From contig CANQWS010000002.1 of NCBI GenBank assembly GCA_947627615.1, positions 1 through 64,000 on the forward strand: DNA of 64,000 nucleotides, given 5' to 3'. The position numbers and the translations under genes were made by a program. The notes beneath the pieces were generated by a model. It was not told where the DNA came from, ran no database searches, and saw only the letters and a list, made by a program, of their open reading frames with translations. The stretch is from an uncultured Muribaculaceae bacterium. GTDB lineage: Bacteria; Bacteroidota; Bacteroidia; Bacteroidales; Muribaculaceae. This document shows, piece by piece, positions 36,545 to 45,116 of the stretch; the stretch's first letter is position 1, and each line of letters opens with the position of its first letter.

Positions 36545-39112
36545 TTAATTTTCTGATTCTGTTTCAGGATTATCAACATCTCCGGAGGCTTCAGGTTCAG
36601 AGAGGTCGATTGTTATTCCTTCGGGGGTCTCGGCGGTGTCCTGCTCCACGGGTTCGGATTCCTCGGCGGGGTCGGAGTCAACGCAGCACACGGAGGCTAT
36701 GGTGTCGTTGCGCTTCTCGAGGTTGATTATCTTGACTCCCTGGGTTGCACGGCCCTGGACACGGATGTCGGCCACCTTGATGCGGAGGGTTATGCCGGAT
36801 TTGTTGATGATTACGAGGTCATTGTCGTCATTGACGCTCCTGATGCTCACCAGACGGCCGGTCTTCTCGGTCACGTTGATGGTTTTCACGCCTTTGCCGC
36901 CGCGGTTGGTGATGCGGTAGTCATCGAGCACGGAGCGTTTTCCAAATCCGTTTTCGGAGATTACCATCACGTTGTTTTCAGTGTCGGGCTTCATGCAGAT
37001 CATGCCTACCACCTCATCGTCGCCTCCGTCGAGGGTCATGCCGCGCACGCCGGTTGACATGCGGCCCATCTCGCGCACTTTGCTTTCATGGAAGCGGATG
37101 GCGCGACCGTTGCGGTTGGCCATGATTATCTCGGAATTGCCGTTGGTGAGTTCCACTGCTATGAGCTGGTCGTCCTCGCGGATAATGATGGCGTTGACGC
37201 CGTTGGCGCGCGGACGGGAGTAGGCTTCGAGCGATGTTTTCTTGATGATGCCGTTCTTGGTGCAGAACACGAGGTTGTGGGTGCTGACGAAGTCCTTGTC
37301 ATCGAGGCCTTTGACTCTTATCACGGCGTTGATGGCATCGTCAGGCTCAATGTTGAGCAGGTTCTGGATGGCGCGGCCCTTGGAGTTCTTGGCTCCTTCG
37401 GGAATCTCGTAGACTTTGAGCCAGAAGCAGCGTCCCTTGCGGGTGAAGAAGAGCATGTGGTTGTGCATGGAGGCCGGATAGATGTACTCTATGAAGTCCT
37501 CGTCGCGGGTGTCGCTGCCCTTGGCCCCTACTCCGCCGCGGTTCTGGGTGCGGAATTCGCTCAGGGCCGTGCGCTTGATGTAGCCGAGATGTGATATGGT
37601 TATGATCATGTCGTCATCGGCATAGAAGTCCTCGGCATTGAAGTCGCCGGCGGTGTAGTCAATGTCGGTGCGGCGTTCGTCGCCGTATTTGTCACGCACT
37701 TCGGCGAGTTCGGTCTTGATGAGCTCGCGGCACACATGGTCGTTGTTCAGAATCTCTTCGAGGCGGGCTATTTCGGCCATCACCTCTTCGTAGTTCTCGC
37801 GAAGCTTGTCCTGTTCGAGTCCGGTGAGCTGCTTGAGGCGCATCTCCACTATGGCTGCGGTCTGGGCTTCGGAGAGGCCGAAACGCTGTGCCAGAGTGTT
37901 GCGGGCGTCCTCGGTCGATGCCGACGCGCGGATTATGCGGATGACCTCGTCAATGTTCTGCGAGGCTATGATGAGTCCTTCGAGGATGTGGGCGCGCTCC
38001 TGGGCTTTCTTGAGCTCGAATTTGGTGCGGCGGATCACCACTTCATGACGGTGGTCAATGAAGGCGGCGAGCATCTCCTTGAGGTTGAGCGTCTTGGGGC
38101 GGCCGTTGACGAGGGCCACGTTGTTGACGCTGAACGAGGCCTGCATCTGGGTCATCTTGTAGAGCTTGTTGAGCACCACGTTGGCGTTGGCGTCGGATTT
38201 GAGCTTGATGACTATGCGCATGCCCTTGTAGTCGCTCTCGTCGTTGATGTCGGCAATGCCGTCGAGTTTCTTTTCGTTGACGAGGTCGGCTATATATGAT
38301 ATAAGGAGTGACTTGTTGACGTTGTAGGGAATTTCGGTGACGATGATGTTGTCATGATTGGCCTCGGTCTCTATCTCGGCCTTGGCGCGGATCACGATGC
38401 GTCCGCGTCCGGTCTCGAAGGCGTCACGCACGCCGTTGTAGCCGTAGATTGTGCCGCCGGTGGGAAAATCGGGGGCCTTGATGTACTGCATGAGCTCGGC
38501 TATGGTCAGGTCGGGGTTGTCGACCAGAGCTATGCTGGCGTTTATGGCTTCGGTGAGGTTGTGGGGCGGGATGTTGGTGGCCATACCCACGGCAATACCG
38601 GAGGCACCGTTGACCAGCAGGTTGGGGAAGCGGGTGGGAAGCACCACGGGTTCGCGGCGGGAGTTATCGTAGTTGGGCTGGAAGTCCACGGTGTCCGATT
38701 CGATGTCGGAGAGCATTTCCTCGCCTATTTTTTCGAGGCGTACCTCGGTGTAACGCATGGCGGCCGCACCGTCGCCGTCGATGGAACCGAAGTTTCCGTG
38801 GCCGTCGACAAGGGTGTAGCGCATGGCCCAGTCCTGGGCGAGGCGCACCACTGTACCGTAGATCGACGAGTCGCCGTGGGGGTGGTATTTACCCATCACC
38901 TCGCCGACGCAGTTGGCTGATTTCTTATGAGGTTTATCTGAAGTGTTGCCCATTTCGTTCATTCCGTAGAGCACACGCCGGTGTACTGGCTTCAGTCCGT
39001 CACGGACGTCAGGAAGGGCACGCGACACTATGACCGACATGGAATAGTCGATATAGGCCGATTTCATTTCGTTTTCAATGTTGATCTTTAAAATGCGATC
39101 TTCTTCCAACAT
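36545..39112 (-). CDS. gyrA: DNA gyrase subunit A
   Basis: An 855-residue DNA-cutting subunit of gyrase. Catalytic Tyr121 is in [10 protein letters not shown]. The quinolone-pocket region reads [10 protein letters not shown]: Ser82 (E. coli Ser83) is kept but the E. coli Asp87 position is Gly86. The C-terminal beta-pinwheel includes a gyrA-box-like NRGGKGVKT, which separates it from ParC. It ends with an acidic tail of about 40 residues. It is the first gene of a unit with TPR paralogue 2. Confidence 0.97.
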   Translation of the reverse strand: MLEEDRILKINIENEMKSAYIDYSMSVIVSRALPDVRDGLKPVHRRVLYGMNEMGNTSDKPHKKSANCVGEVMGKYHPHGDSSIYGTVVRLAQDWAMRYTLVDGHGNFGSIDGDGAAAMRYTEVRLEKIGEEMLSDIESDTVDFQPNYDNSRREPVVLPTRFPNLLVNGASGIAVGMATNIPPHNLTEAINASIALVDNPDLTIAELMQYIKAPDFPTGGTIYGYNGVRDAFETGRGRIVIRAKAEIETEANHDNIIVTEIPYNVNKSLLISYIADLVNEKKLDGIADINDESDYKGMRIVIKLKSDANANVVLNKLYKMTQMQASFSVNNVALVNGRPKTLNLKEMLAAFIDHRHEVVIRRTKFELKKAQERAHILEGLIIASQNIDEVIRIIRASASTEDARNTLAQRFGLSEAQTAAIVEMRLKQLTGLEQDKLRENYEEVMAEIARLEEILNNDHVCRELIKTELAEVRDKYGDERRTDIDYTAGDFNAEDFYADDDMIITISHLGYIKRTALSEFRTQNRGGVGAKGSDTRDEDFIEYIYPASMHNHMLFFTRKGRCFWLKVYEIPEGAKNSKGRAIQNLLNIEPDDAINAVIRVKGLDDKDFVSTHNLVFCTKNGIIKKTSLEAYSRPRANGVNAIIIREDDQLIAVELTNGNSEIIMANRNGRAIRFHESKVREMGRMSTGVRGMTLDGGDDEVVGMICMKPDTENNVMVISENGFGKRSVLDDYRITNRGGKGVKTINVTEKTGRLVSIRSVNDDNDLVIINKSGITLRIKVADIRVQGRATQGVKIINLEKRNDTIASVCCVDSDPAEESEPVEQDTAETPEGITIDLSEPEASGDVDNPETESEN

Positions 39113-39218
39113 GATGAAAAAATCTAATTTTGTCTGTTAGCTTTGGTTATTACAGTGCCTTGGCTCGCCCTGCCGGCAACAGTCCGGTCCGGGCCTTGCA
39201 TACGGCGCAATTAACAAG

Positions 39219-39226
39219 CAAAGATA
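39219..39226 (-). promoter_or_regulatory. -7 box of gyrA
   Basis: TATCTTTG on the minus strand, leaving a leader of roughly 100 bases. No -33 element is seen at 20 bp. The rest of 39113-39326 holds no gene. Confidence 0.45.
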
Positions 39227-39326
39227 ACGATTTTTTATGAATCCACCGCATCTTTTCGGTTAGTTTTTGTGTTTTATGCTTTGTTAGGATTTTTTGGACG
39301 GCGCAAGCGGTTTTCTGGCACAATAA

Positions 39327-39357
39327 TTGCAATATTAGCCGTTAAAAATTATATTTG
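39327..39357 (+). promoter_or_regulatory. Promoter of clpC
   Basis: TTG at 39327-39329, 20 bp, TATATTTG at 39350-39357. The in-frame TTG at 39355 belongs to the box, which supports the ATG at 39403 as the true start. Confidence 0.75.
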
Positions 39358-39402
39358 AAACCGCACATAGTGTCCAATCCGATTATAAATCAACAACAAT
39401 AT

Positions 39403-41985
39403 ATGTTCACATCCCAACTGAATCAGTTAATCCAGGACTGCACGCGAATAGCCGTGACCCACAATTCCACGGTCATCAAGCCGGAGCACCTGCTCTACGG
39501 TCTTCTCTGCGAGCCTTCGCGGAAGATCATGGCTATGGTTGACCGCGTGTGCACGGGCACGTCGGCCTACGAGCTCGCGCAGCAGCTTGACAAGGAGCTG
39601 TTCGAGATGGGGCTGGCATCGCCGTCGGCATCGTCGCCCACGGTTTCGGCAAGTCCCATGAGCAACCGTCTGGTCAAGCTCAGCATGCTCGAGGCGCGTA
39701 TGCTCCGCAGCAAGGAGGTTGACCTGGAACATCTTCTCTTAGCAATATTCCACAATCAAGAAATCAGCGAAATGAATTTTATGAAACCCTTCCGCAGGGC
39801 CAACGTAACGTATGAGAACCTCTATAAGCCTCTGGCCGACCAGGCGGGGATAACCCGCATGGGCAGTGACTTCACTGACGACGACGAGGACGAGATGGAG
39901 GAAGAGGGTCCGTCAGACTACTCCCGCAACGACCGGCGGCAGACGGGCGACAGCCAGCGTCCCGGTGTCCCGCGCGGGACGGGCGGGACCGGCAGCGGGA
40001 CACGTGGCGGCGGGGACACCCCCACCCTTGACAAGTATGGCCACGACATGACCCGTGCGGCCGAGGAAAACCGTCTGGACCCCGTGGTGGGCCGCGAGGT
40101 TGAGATTGAGCGTCTGGCGCAGATCCTGAGCCGCCGCAAGAAGAACAACCCCATACTGATAGGCGAGCCCGGAGTGGGCAAATCGGCCATCGTGGAGGGT
40201 CTGGCGCTCCGCATTGTGCAGCGCAAGGTGTCGAGGGTGCTGTTCGGCAAGCGGGTGGTGTCGCTCGACATGGCCGCCATGGTGGCCGGCACCAAGTACC
40301 GCGGACAGTTCGAGGAAAGGGTGAAGGCCGTGCTCAACGAGCTTGCCAAGAACCCTGACGTGATACTGTTCATTGACGAAATCCACACCATTGTGGGCGC
40401 TGGCGGGGCCGCTGGCTCCATGGATGCGGCCAACATGCTCAAACCGGCTCTGGCGCGCGGCGAAATCCAGTGCATAGGCGCTACGACCCACGACGAGTAC
40501 CGCAAGAACATCGAGAAGGACGGCGCTCTTGAACGCCGCTTCCAGAAAGTGACCGTGGAGCCGACGACCGAGGAAGAGACGCTGGCCATCCTCACCAACA
40601 TAAAGGACAAATACGAGGCGCACCACAACGTGACCTACACTCCCGAGGCGCTGAAGGCCTGCGTGAAGCTCACGGAGCGCTACATGACCGACCGCAACTT
40701 CCCCGACAAGGCCATCGACGCCCTTGACGAGGCGGGTTCGCGAGTGCACATAACCAACATTGTGGTGCCCAAGGAGATAGAATCGCTTGAGGAAGCCATT
40801 GAGGAAACCTCGGCCAACAAACTGAAGGCCGCCCAGGAGCAGGACTTCGAGAAAGCCGCGGGATTCCGCGACAAGGAGCAGGAGCTCCGTCAGGACCTCG
40901 AGGCGGCCAAGCGCCACTGGGAGGAAAGCCTCAACACCAAGCGCGAGATTGTCGACGAGGACAAGGTGGCCGAGGTTGTGGCCATGATGACCGGTGTCCC
41001 GGCCCAGAGGATAGCCCAGGCCGAGGGACGGCGTCTGCGCCAGATGGCCCCTGCCCTGAAAGCCAAGATCATTGGCCAGGACGATGCCATTGACAAAATC
41101 GTGAAGGCCATCCAGCGCAACCGCGTGGGTCTGAAGGACCCCAACAAGCCCATAGGCACCTTCATGTTCCTCGGACCGACGGGCGTGGGCAAGACGCATC
41201 TGGCCAAGAAGCTCGCCGAACAGCTCTTTGACTCGCCTGACACGCTGATCCGCGTGGACATGAGCGAGTACATGGAGAAGTTCACCGTGAGCCGCCTGGT
41301 GGGAGCGCCTCCGGGCTATGTGGGCTACGACGAGGGTGGCCAGCTGACGGAACAGGTGCGCCGCCGCCCCTATTCGGTGGTGCTGCTCGACGAGATTGAG
41401 AAGGCCCATCCCGATGTGTTCAACCTGCTGCTGCAGGTCATGGACGAGGGACGCCTGACCGACGGCCTCGGACGCCGCATTGACTTCAAGAACACCATTC
41501 TGATAATGACTTCCAACGTTGGGTCGCGCCAGCTCAAGGAGTTCGGCACGGGTGTGGGATTCTCCACCCCGAAGACCGACGAGAAGTCGCTGTCACACAG
41601 CGTGATCAACAAGGCTCTCCACAAGGCTTTCTCGCCCGAGTTCCTGAACCGCGTGGATGACATAATAATGTTCGACGCCCTTGACCGCGACGCCATTTTC
41701 CGAATCATCGACATCGAGCTCGACGGATTCTACCGCCGCATAGAGTCGCTGGGCTACCGCCTGGAGCTGACCGAGAAGGCCAAGGACTACATTGCCGGAC
41801 GCGGCTACGACGCCCAGTACGGCGCCCGTCCGCTCAAGCGCGCCATCCAGAAGTATCTGGAGGACCCTCTGGCCGAGATTCTGATTGACGGCGACCTGCC
41901 TGACGGTTCCGTGATAAAGGTGGATTTCGATGCGGAATCTGAAAAAATAACCACATCCGTCACCTCTGACAGCGCCGAAATGTAA
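39403..41985 (+). CDS. clpC: ATP-dependent Clp protease ATP-binding subunit ClpC
   Basis: An 860-residue Hsp100 unfoldase that feeds proteins to ClpP. Order: Clp_N double repeat (residues 1-150); a Gly/Arg-rich linker (about 160-210) partly coded by a GGGAC repeat; first AAA+ domain with Walker A GEPGVGKS at 254; a UVR-type coiled segment (EQDFEKAAGFRDKEQELR) typical of ClpC; second AAA+ domain with GPTGVGKT at 591; and a C-terminal D2-small domain. The start MFTSQLNQLI is about 40 bases after the predicted transcription start. It is a single gene. Confidence 0.95.
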   Translation: MFTSQLNQLIQDCTRIAVTHNSTVIKPEHLLYGLLCEPSRKIMAMVDRVCTGTSAYELAQQLDKELFEMGLASPSASSPTVSASPMSNRLVKLSMLEARMLRSKEVDLEHLLLAIFHNQEISEMNFMKPFRRANVTYENLYKPLADQAGITRMGSDFTDDDEDEMEEEGPSDYSRNDRRQTGDSQRPGVPRGTGGTGSGTRGGGDTPTLDKYGHDMTRAAEENRLDPVVGREVEIERLAQILSRRKKNNPILIGEPGVGKSAIVEGLALRIVQRKVSRVLFGKRVVSLDMAAMVAGTKYRGQFEERVKAVLNELAKNPDVILFIDEIHTIVGAGGAAGSMDAANMLKPALARGEIQCIGATTHDEYRKNIEKDGALERRFQKVTVEPTTEEETLAILTNIKDKYEAHHNVTYTPEALKACVKLTERYMTDRNFPDKAIDALDEAGSRVHITNIVVPKEIESLEEAIEETSANKLKAAQEQDFEKAAGFRDKEQELRQDLEAAKRHWEESLNTKREIVDEDKVAEVVAMMTGVPAQRIAQAEGRRLRQMAPALKAKIIGQDDAIDKIVKAIQRNRVGLKDPNKPIGTFMFLGPTGVGKTHLAKKLAEQLFDSPDTLIRVDMSEYMEKFTVSRLVGAPPGYVGYDEGGQLTEQVRRRPYSVVLLDEIEKAHPDVFNLLLQVMDEGRLTDGLGRRIDFKNTILIMTSNVGSRQLKEFGTGVGFSTPKTDEKSLSHSVINKALHKAFSPEFLNRVDDIIMFDALDRDAIFRIIDIELDGFYRRIESLGYRLELTEKAKDYIAGRGYDAQYGARPLKRAIQKYLEDPLAEILIDGDLPDGSVIKVDFDAESEKITTSVTSDSAEM
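39957..40018 (+). repeat. GTCCC/GGGAC repeat inside the clpC linker
   Basis: Two GTCCC words are followed by GGGAC words at short spacing, in frame, coding for Pro/Gly/Arg/Thr residues of the linker before the first AAA+ domain (about residues 185-206). It resembles the intergenic copies. Confidence 0.6.
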
Positions 41986-42018
41986 TTTTGACAGTTTTTA
42001 TTGACATTATTTCACATT

Positions 42019-42050
42019 AAATGCCACATTTGCCGTGTGGCATTTTTTTT
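42019..42050 (+). terminator. Rho-independent terminator of clpC
   Basis: 10-bp arms (42019-42028 and 42036-42045), 7-base loop, then a T-run to 42050. Confidence 0.93.
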
Positions 42051-42118
42051 GCTCGCGTGTTAATACTGAGATGAAAACGCTCATTATACGACAATAACTA
42101 ATAATATCCACATATAAT

Positions 42119-44122
42119 ATGACTGCACAAAAAGGTTCAATCGGGGTAACTACCGAAAACATTTTCCCCGTCATCAAAAAGTTTCTTTACAGTGACCATG
42201 AGATATTCCTCCGCGAGCTGGTGAGCAACGCCATCGACGCCACGCAGAAGCTGAAGACCCTCTCATCGTTCGGCGAGTTCAAGGGCGAGCTGGGCGAGAT
42301 GAACGTGACCGTGAAGGCCGACAAGGAAGCCGGCACCCTGACCGTGAGCGACCACGGCATAGGCATGACCGCCGAGGACATCGACAAATACATCAACCAG
42401 ATAGCATTTTCCGGAGCCGAAGAGTTTCTGGAGAAATACAAGGACAACGCCAACGCCATCATAGGCCATTTCGGTCTGGGATTCTACTCGGCTTTCATGG
42501 TGGCTTCGAAGGTGGAGATCATCTCCCTGTCATACAAGGAGGGCGCCAAGGCTGTGAAATGGAGCTGCGACGGCTCGCCCGAGTACACCATGGAAGAGAC
42601 CGAGAAAGAGGGCCGCGGCACCGACATCGTCCTGCACATCGACGAAGAGAACAAGAAATTCCTCGAGCAGGCCGAAATCAACGCCCTGCTGCGCAAGTAC
42701 TGCCGTTTCCTGCCCGTTCCGGTGATGTCCGACGGCAAGACCGTCAACGACACGGAGCCTTCATGGACCAAAAAGCCGAGCGAGCTGACCGACGAGGACT
42801 ATCTGAAATTCTACCGCGAGCTCTATCCCGGCCAGGAGGACCCCCTGTTCTGGATTCACCTCAACGTGGACTATCCCTTCAACCTCACCGGCATACTGTA
42901 CTTCCCCAAGATACGCAACAATTTCGAGGTGACCCGCAACCGTATCCAGCTCTACTGCAACCAGGTCTATGTGACCGATTCCGTTGAGGGCGTGGTTCCG
43001 GAGTTCATGATGCTGCTGCAGGGTGTGATTGACTCGCCCGACATTCCTCTTAACGTGTCGCGTTCCTATCTGCAGGCCGACACCGCCGTGAAGAAAATCT
43101 CCGGCTACATCACCAAGAAGGTGGCCTCGCGCCTGGAGGACCTTTTCAAGGCCGACCGCGCCGATTTCGAGCGCAAGTGGGATGACATAAAGATTTTCAT
43201 TGAGTACGGCATGCTGACCGACCAGAAGTTCTGCGACGCCGCCATGAAGTTCTGCCTGCTCAAGGACACCGAGGGCAAGCACTACACTCTCGACGAGTAC
43301 CGCACCCTGATCGAGGGCCCGCAGACCGACAAGGACGGCGACACGGTCTATCTCTACGCCACCGACGCCGTGGCCCAGTACAGCTACATCAAGGCTGCCA
43401 CCGACAAGGGCTACAACGTTCTGCTGATGGACGGACAGCTTGACAGCCACTTCATTGGCATGCTCGAGTCCAAGATCGAGAAGAGCCGATTCGTGAGGGT
43501 TGACTCCGACGTGGTTGACAATCTCATTCCCAAGGCCGACCGCCGTCAGGCCGACCTGAGCCAGCGCCAGCGCGACATGCTATCCGAGGTGTTCCGCTCG
43601 CAGGTGCCCAAGGTGGAGAAGGCCGAGTTCCTCGTTACGTTCGAGGCTCTGAATCCCGAGGCCAATCCGGTGCTGATAACCCAGAACGAGTACATGCGCC
43701 GAATGAAGGACATGGCGGCCCTGCAGCCCGGAATGAGCTTCTACGGCGAGCTGCCTGACAGCTACAACCTGATTGTCAACACCGAGAGCCCCGTGATCAA
43801 GCGCGTGATAGAGGCTGCCGACAGCGAGCTGATGCCGAAACTCACGGCCGAGTTCGACGCCATTGACGCCCGCAACGCCGAGGCCGAGGCCGTGCGCAAG
43901 GGAGCCGCCGACGGCAAGCTGACCGACGAGCAGCAGAAGCAGGTGAACCATCTGGACGAGGAAGTGGCCCACAGCCGCAATCAGGTCAAGAGCCTGTCAA
44001 CGGACTATGCCTCTTCGCAGGCGCTTGTCAAGCAGTCAATTGACCTTGCCCTGCTGGCCAACGGCCTTCTGCGCGGCCAGGAGCTCAACGAGTTCATCAG
44101 CCGCTCGGTGAAACTGCTCTGA
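42119..44122 (+). CDS. htpG: Molecular chaperone HtpG (Hsp90)
   Basis: A 667-residue Hsp90. N-terminal ATPase signatures: LVSNAIDATQKL, DHGIGM and GHFGLGFYSAFMV. Then the middle domain with the SYLQAD and catalytic-Arg region (RNRIQLYCNQVYV), and a C-terminal dimer domain ending ISRSVKLL. The length is normal for Bacteroidetes. No TAnnTTTG box is evident in the 70 bases upstream, so a different sigma factor or a shared heat-shock control is possible. Its transcript ends in a hairpin made from the GTCCC repeat family. Confidence 0.97.
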   Translation: MTAQKGSIGVTTENIFPVIKKFLYSDHEIFLRELVSNAIDATQKLKTLSSFGEFKGELGEMNVTVKADKEAGTLTVSDHGIGMTAEDIDKYINQIAFSGAEEFLEKYKDNANAIIGHFGLGFYSAFMVASKVEIISLSYKEGAKAVKWSCDGSPEYTMEETEKEGRGTDIVLHIDEENKKFLEQAEINALLRKYCRFLPVPVMSDGKTVNDTEPSWTKKPSELTDEDYLKFYRELYPGQEDPLFWIHLNVDYPFNLTGILYFPKIRNNFEVTRNRIQLYCNQVYVTDSVEGVVPEFMMLLQGVIDSPDIPLNVSRSYLQADTAVKKISGYITKKVASRLEDLFKADRADFERKWDDIKIFIEYGMLTDQKFCDAAMKFCLLKDTEGKHYTLDEYRTLIEGPQTDKDGDTVYLYATDAVAQYSYIKAATDKGYNVLLMDGQLDSHFIGMLESKIEKSRFVRVDSDVVDNLIPKADRRQADLSQRQRDMLSEVFRSQVPKVEKAEFLVTFEALNPEANPVLITQNEYMRRMKDMAALQPGMSFYGELPDSYNLIVNTESPVIKRVIEAADSELMPKLTAEFDAIDARNAEAEAVRKGAADGKLTDEQQKQVNHLDEEVAHSRNQVKSLSTDYASSQALVKQSIDLALLANGLLRGQELNEFISRSVKLL

Positions 44123-44158
44123 TACTGAACGGACACTGAAACATATCCGAATAAGTCT

Positions 44159-44208
44159 TGTCCCGCTGTCCCGCGGTTTCTTCACGGGGACGGCGGGACA
44201 TTTCTTTT
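44159..44208 (+). terminator. htpG terminator built from a TGTCCC repeat
   Basis: Arms 44159-44173 and 44185-44200 pair over about 15 bp (TGTCCCGCTGTCCCG against its near-complement), followed by TTTCTTTT. Confidence 0.8.
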
Positions 44209-44249
44209 GTCTATCTGGCGTGTGGGTCCGATTGTTCTGGGGTGTCTGT

Positions 44250-44291
44250 CCCATGTCCCACTGTGGGACAGGTGGGACAAAAGCGGGACAC
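44250..44291. repeat. TGTCCC/GGGACA repeat, second copy after htpG
   Basis: TGTCCCATGTCCCA faces TGGGACAGGTGGGACA, with a further GGGACA reaching the next gene's stop. It can fold into a long imperfect hairpin. It sits at the 3' end of the convergent solute-binding gene. Confidence 0.8.
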
Positions 44292-45116
44292 TTAGCGGTA
44301 ACGCTGCCCGAGGGAGGCGTAGGCGGGAGTGGCCTTGAAGCGGGCTATGGCGGAGTTGACGCGCCGGAGCAATTCGGCATCGGAGCTGCGCACAATCCAT
44401 GACTGGAACTGGGTGAAGGAGATGCCGGTGGAGATGTCGGCCTGCGGATAGTCGGCGGCGAGGATGCGGGCAATGCGTGCGTTGACCACTGCCAGCGGAA
44501 TCTCGCCCAGGGCGGTCATGATGAAGAGCTGCTCGGAGCCGTAGGAGGCGTCGGTGACCACACGGATGGTGTCGCCGATTTCGGCGGCGAGGTTGGCCAG
44601 ACGCATGGCTGCGGGCGACGATGCCTCCACCCACACTTTCCTGTCGGCCAGGTCCAGCTGCGAGGCCACTTCCACGTTTCCGGCCGAGTCACGGCGCTGC
44701 ACGAGCACCTGATTGTCGAGATAGACATCGTCGGTGAAGGCGTAGGCGGTGTCGAAATCGGCGGTCTTGGCAATGTCGGCCACAACGAGGTCATAGAGGC
44801 CGTCGGAGAGTCCGCGGAGCGATTGCTCCATTGAGGTGACGGGGTGGAATCTGAGCGTGAGTCCTTCGGCGGGAGCCATCTGGCGGAGCATGTCGTAGGA
44901 GAAGCCGCCGAGGGTGTCGGCGAAGCGGTAGAGGGTCATCGGGGAGTAGGCAATGGCCACGTCTATGGTGTCGCCGCCCGAGGCGCGGTGCTGTTTCGGC
45001 GTTCCGGCGGGGGGCGAGCTGCAGTAACGGATGGAGAGCATGAGCCCCAGCGCTATGAACAGGAGAATCACGTAGGCGGCCAGATGGCCCGGCTGTCGGG
45101 GCTGCGGACGTTTCAT
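44292..45116 (-). CDS. Membrane-anchored solute-binding protein (SBP family 3-like)
   Basis: A 274-residue protein with an N-terminal membrane anchor (AAYVILLFIALGLMLSI) and a periplasmic two-lobed binding domain of the amino-acid-binding type (family 3; TIDVAIAYSPMTLYRF, YDLVVADIAKTADFD, ALGEIPLAVVNARIA). No transporter genes are adjacent; such orphan domains in Bacteroidetes are found next to porin-like proteins, as here. The ligand is unknown. Its ATG overlaps the porin stop by one base (TGATG), so translation is coupled. Confidence 0.78.
   Translation of the reverse strand: MKRPQPRQPGHLAAYVILLFIALGLMLSIRYCSSPPAGTPKQHRASGGDTIDVAIAYSPMTLYRFADTLGGFSYDMLRQMAPAEGLTLRFHPVTSMEQSLRGLSDGLYDLVVADIAKTADFDTAYAFTDDVYLDNQVLVQRRDSAGNVEVASQLDLADRKVWVEASSPAAMRLANLAAEIGDTIRVVTDASYGSEQLFIMTALGEIPLAVVNARIARILAADYPQADISTGISFTQFQSWIVRSSDAELLRRVNSAIARFKATPAYASLGQRYR

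Noticed and set aside
39913..41409. A 498-codon open frame antisense to clpC, and similar long antisense frames over gyrA, htpG and the 52-60 kb genes
   Set aside because: They mirror GC-rich codons of strongly conserved genes, have no family motifs and no promoters; they are shadows of the real frames.
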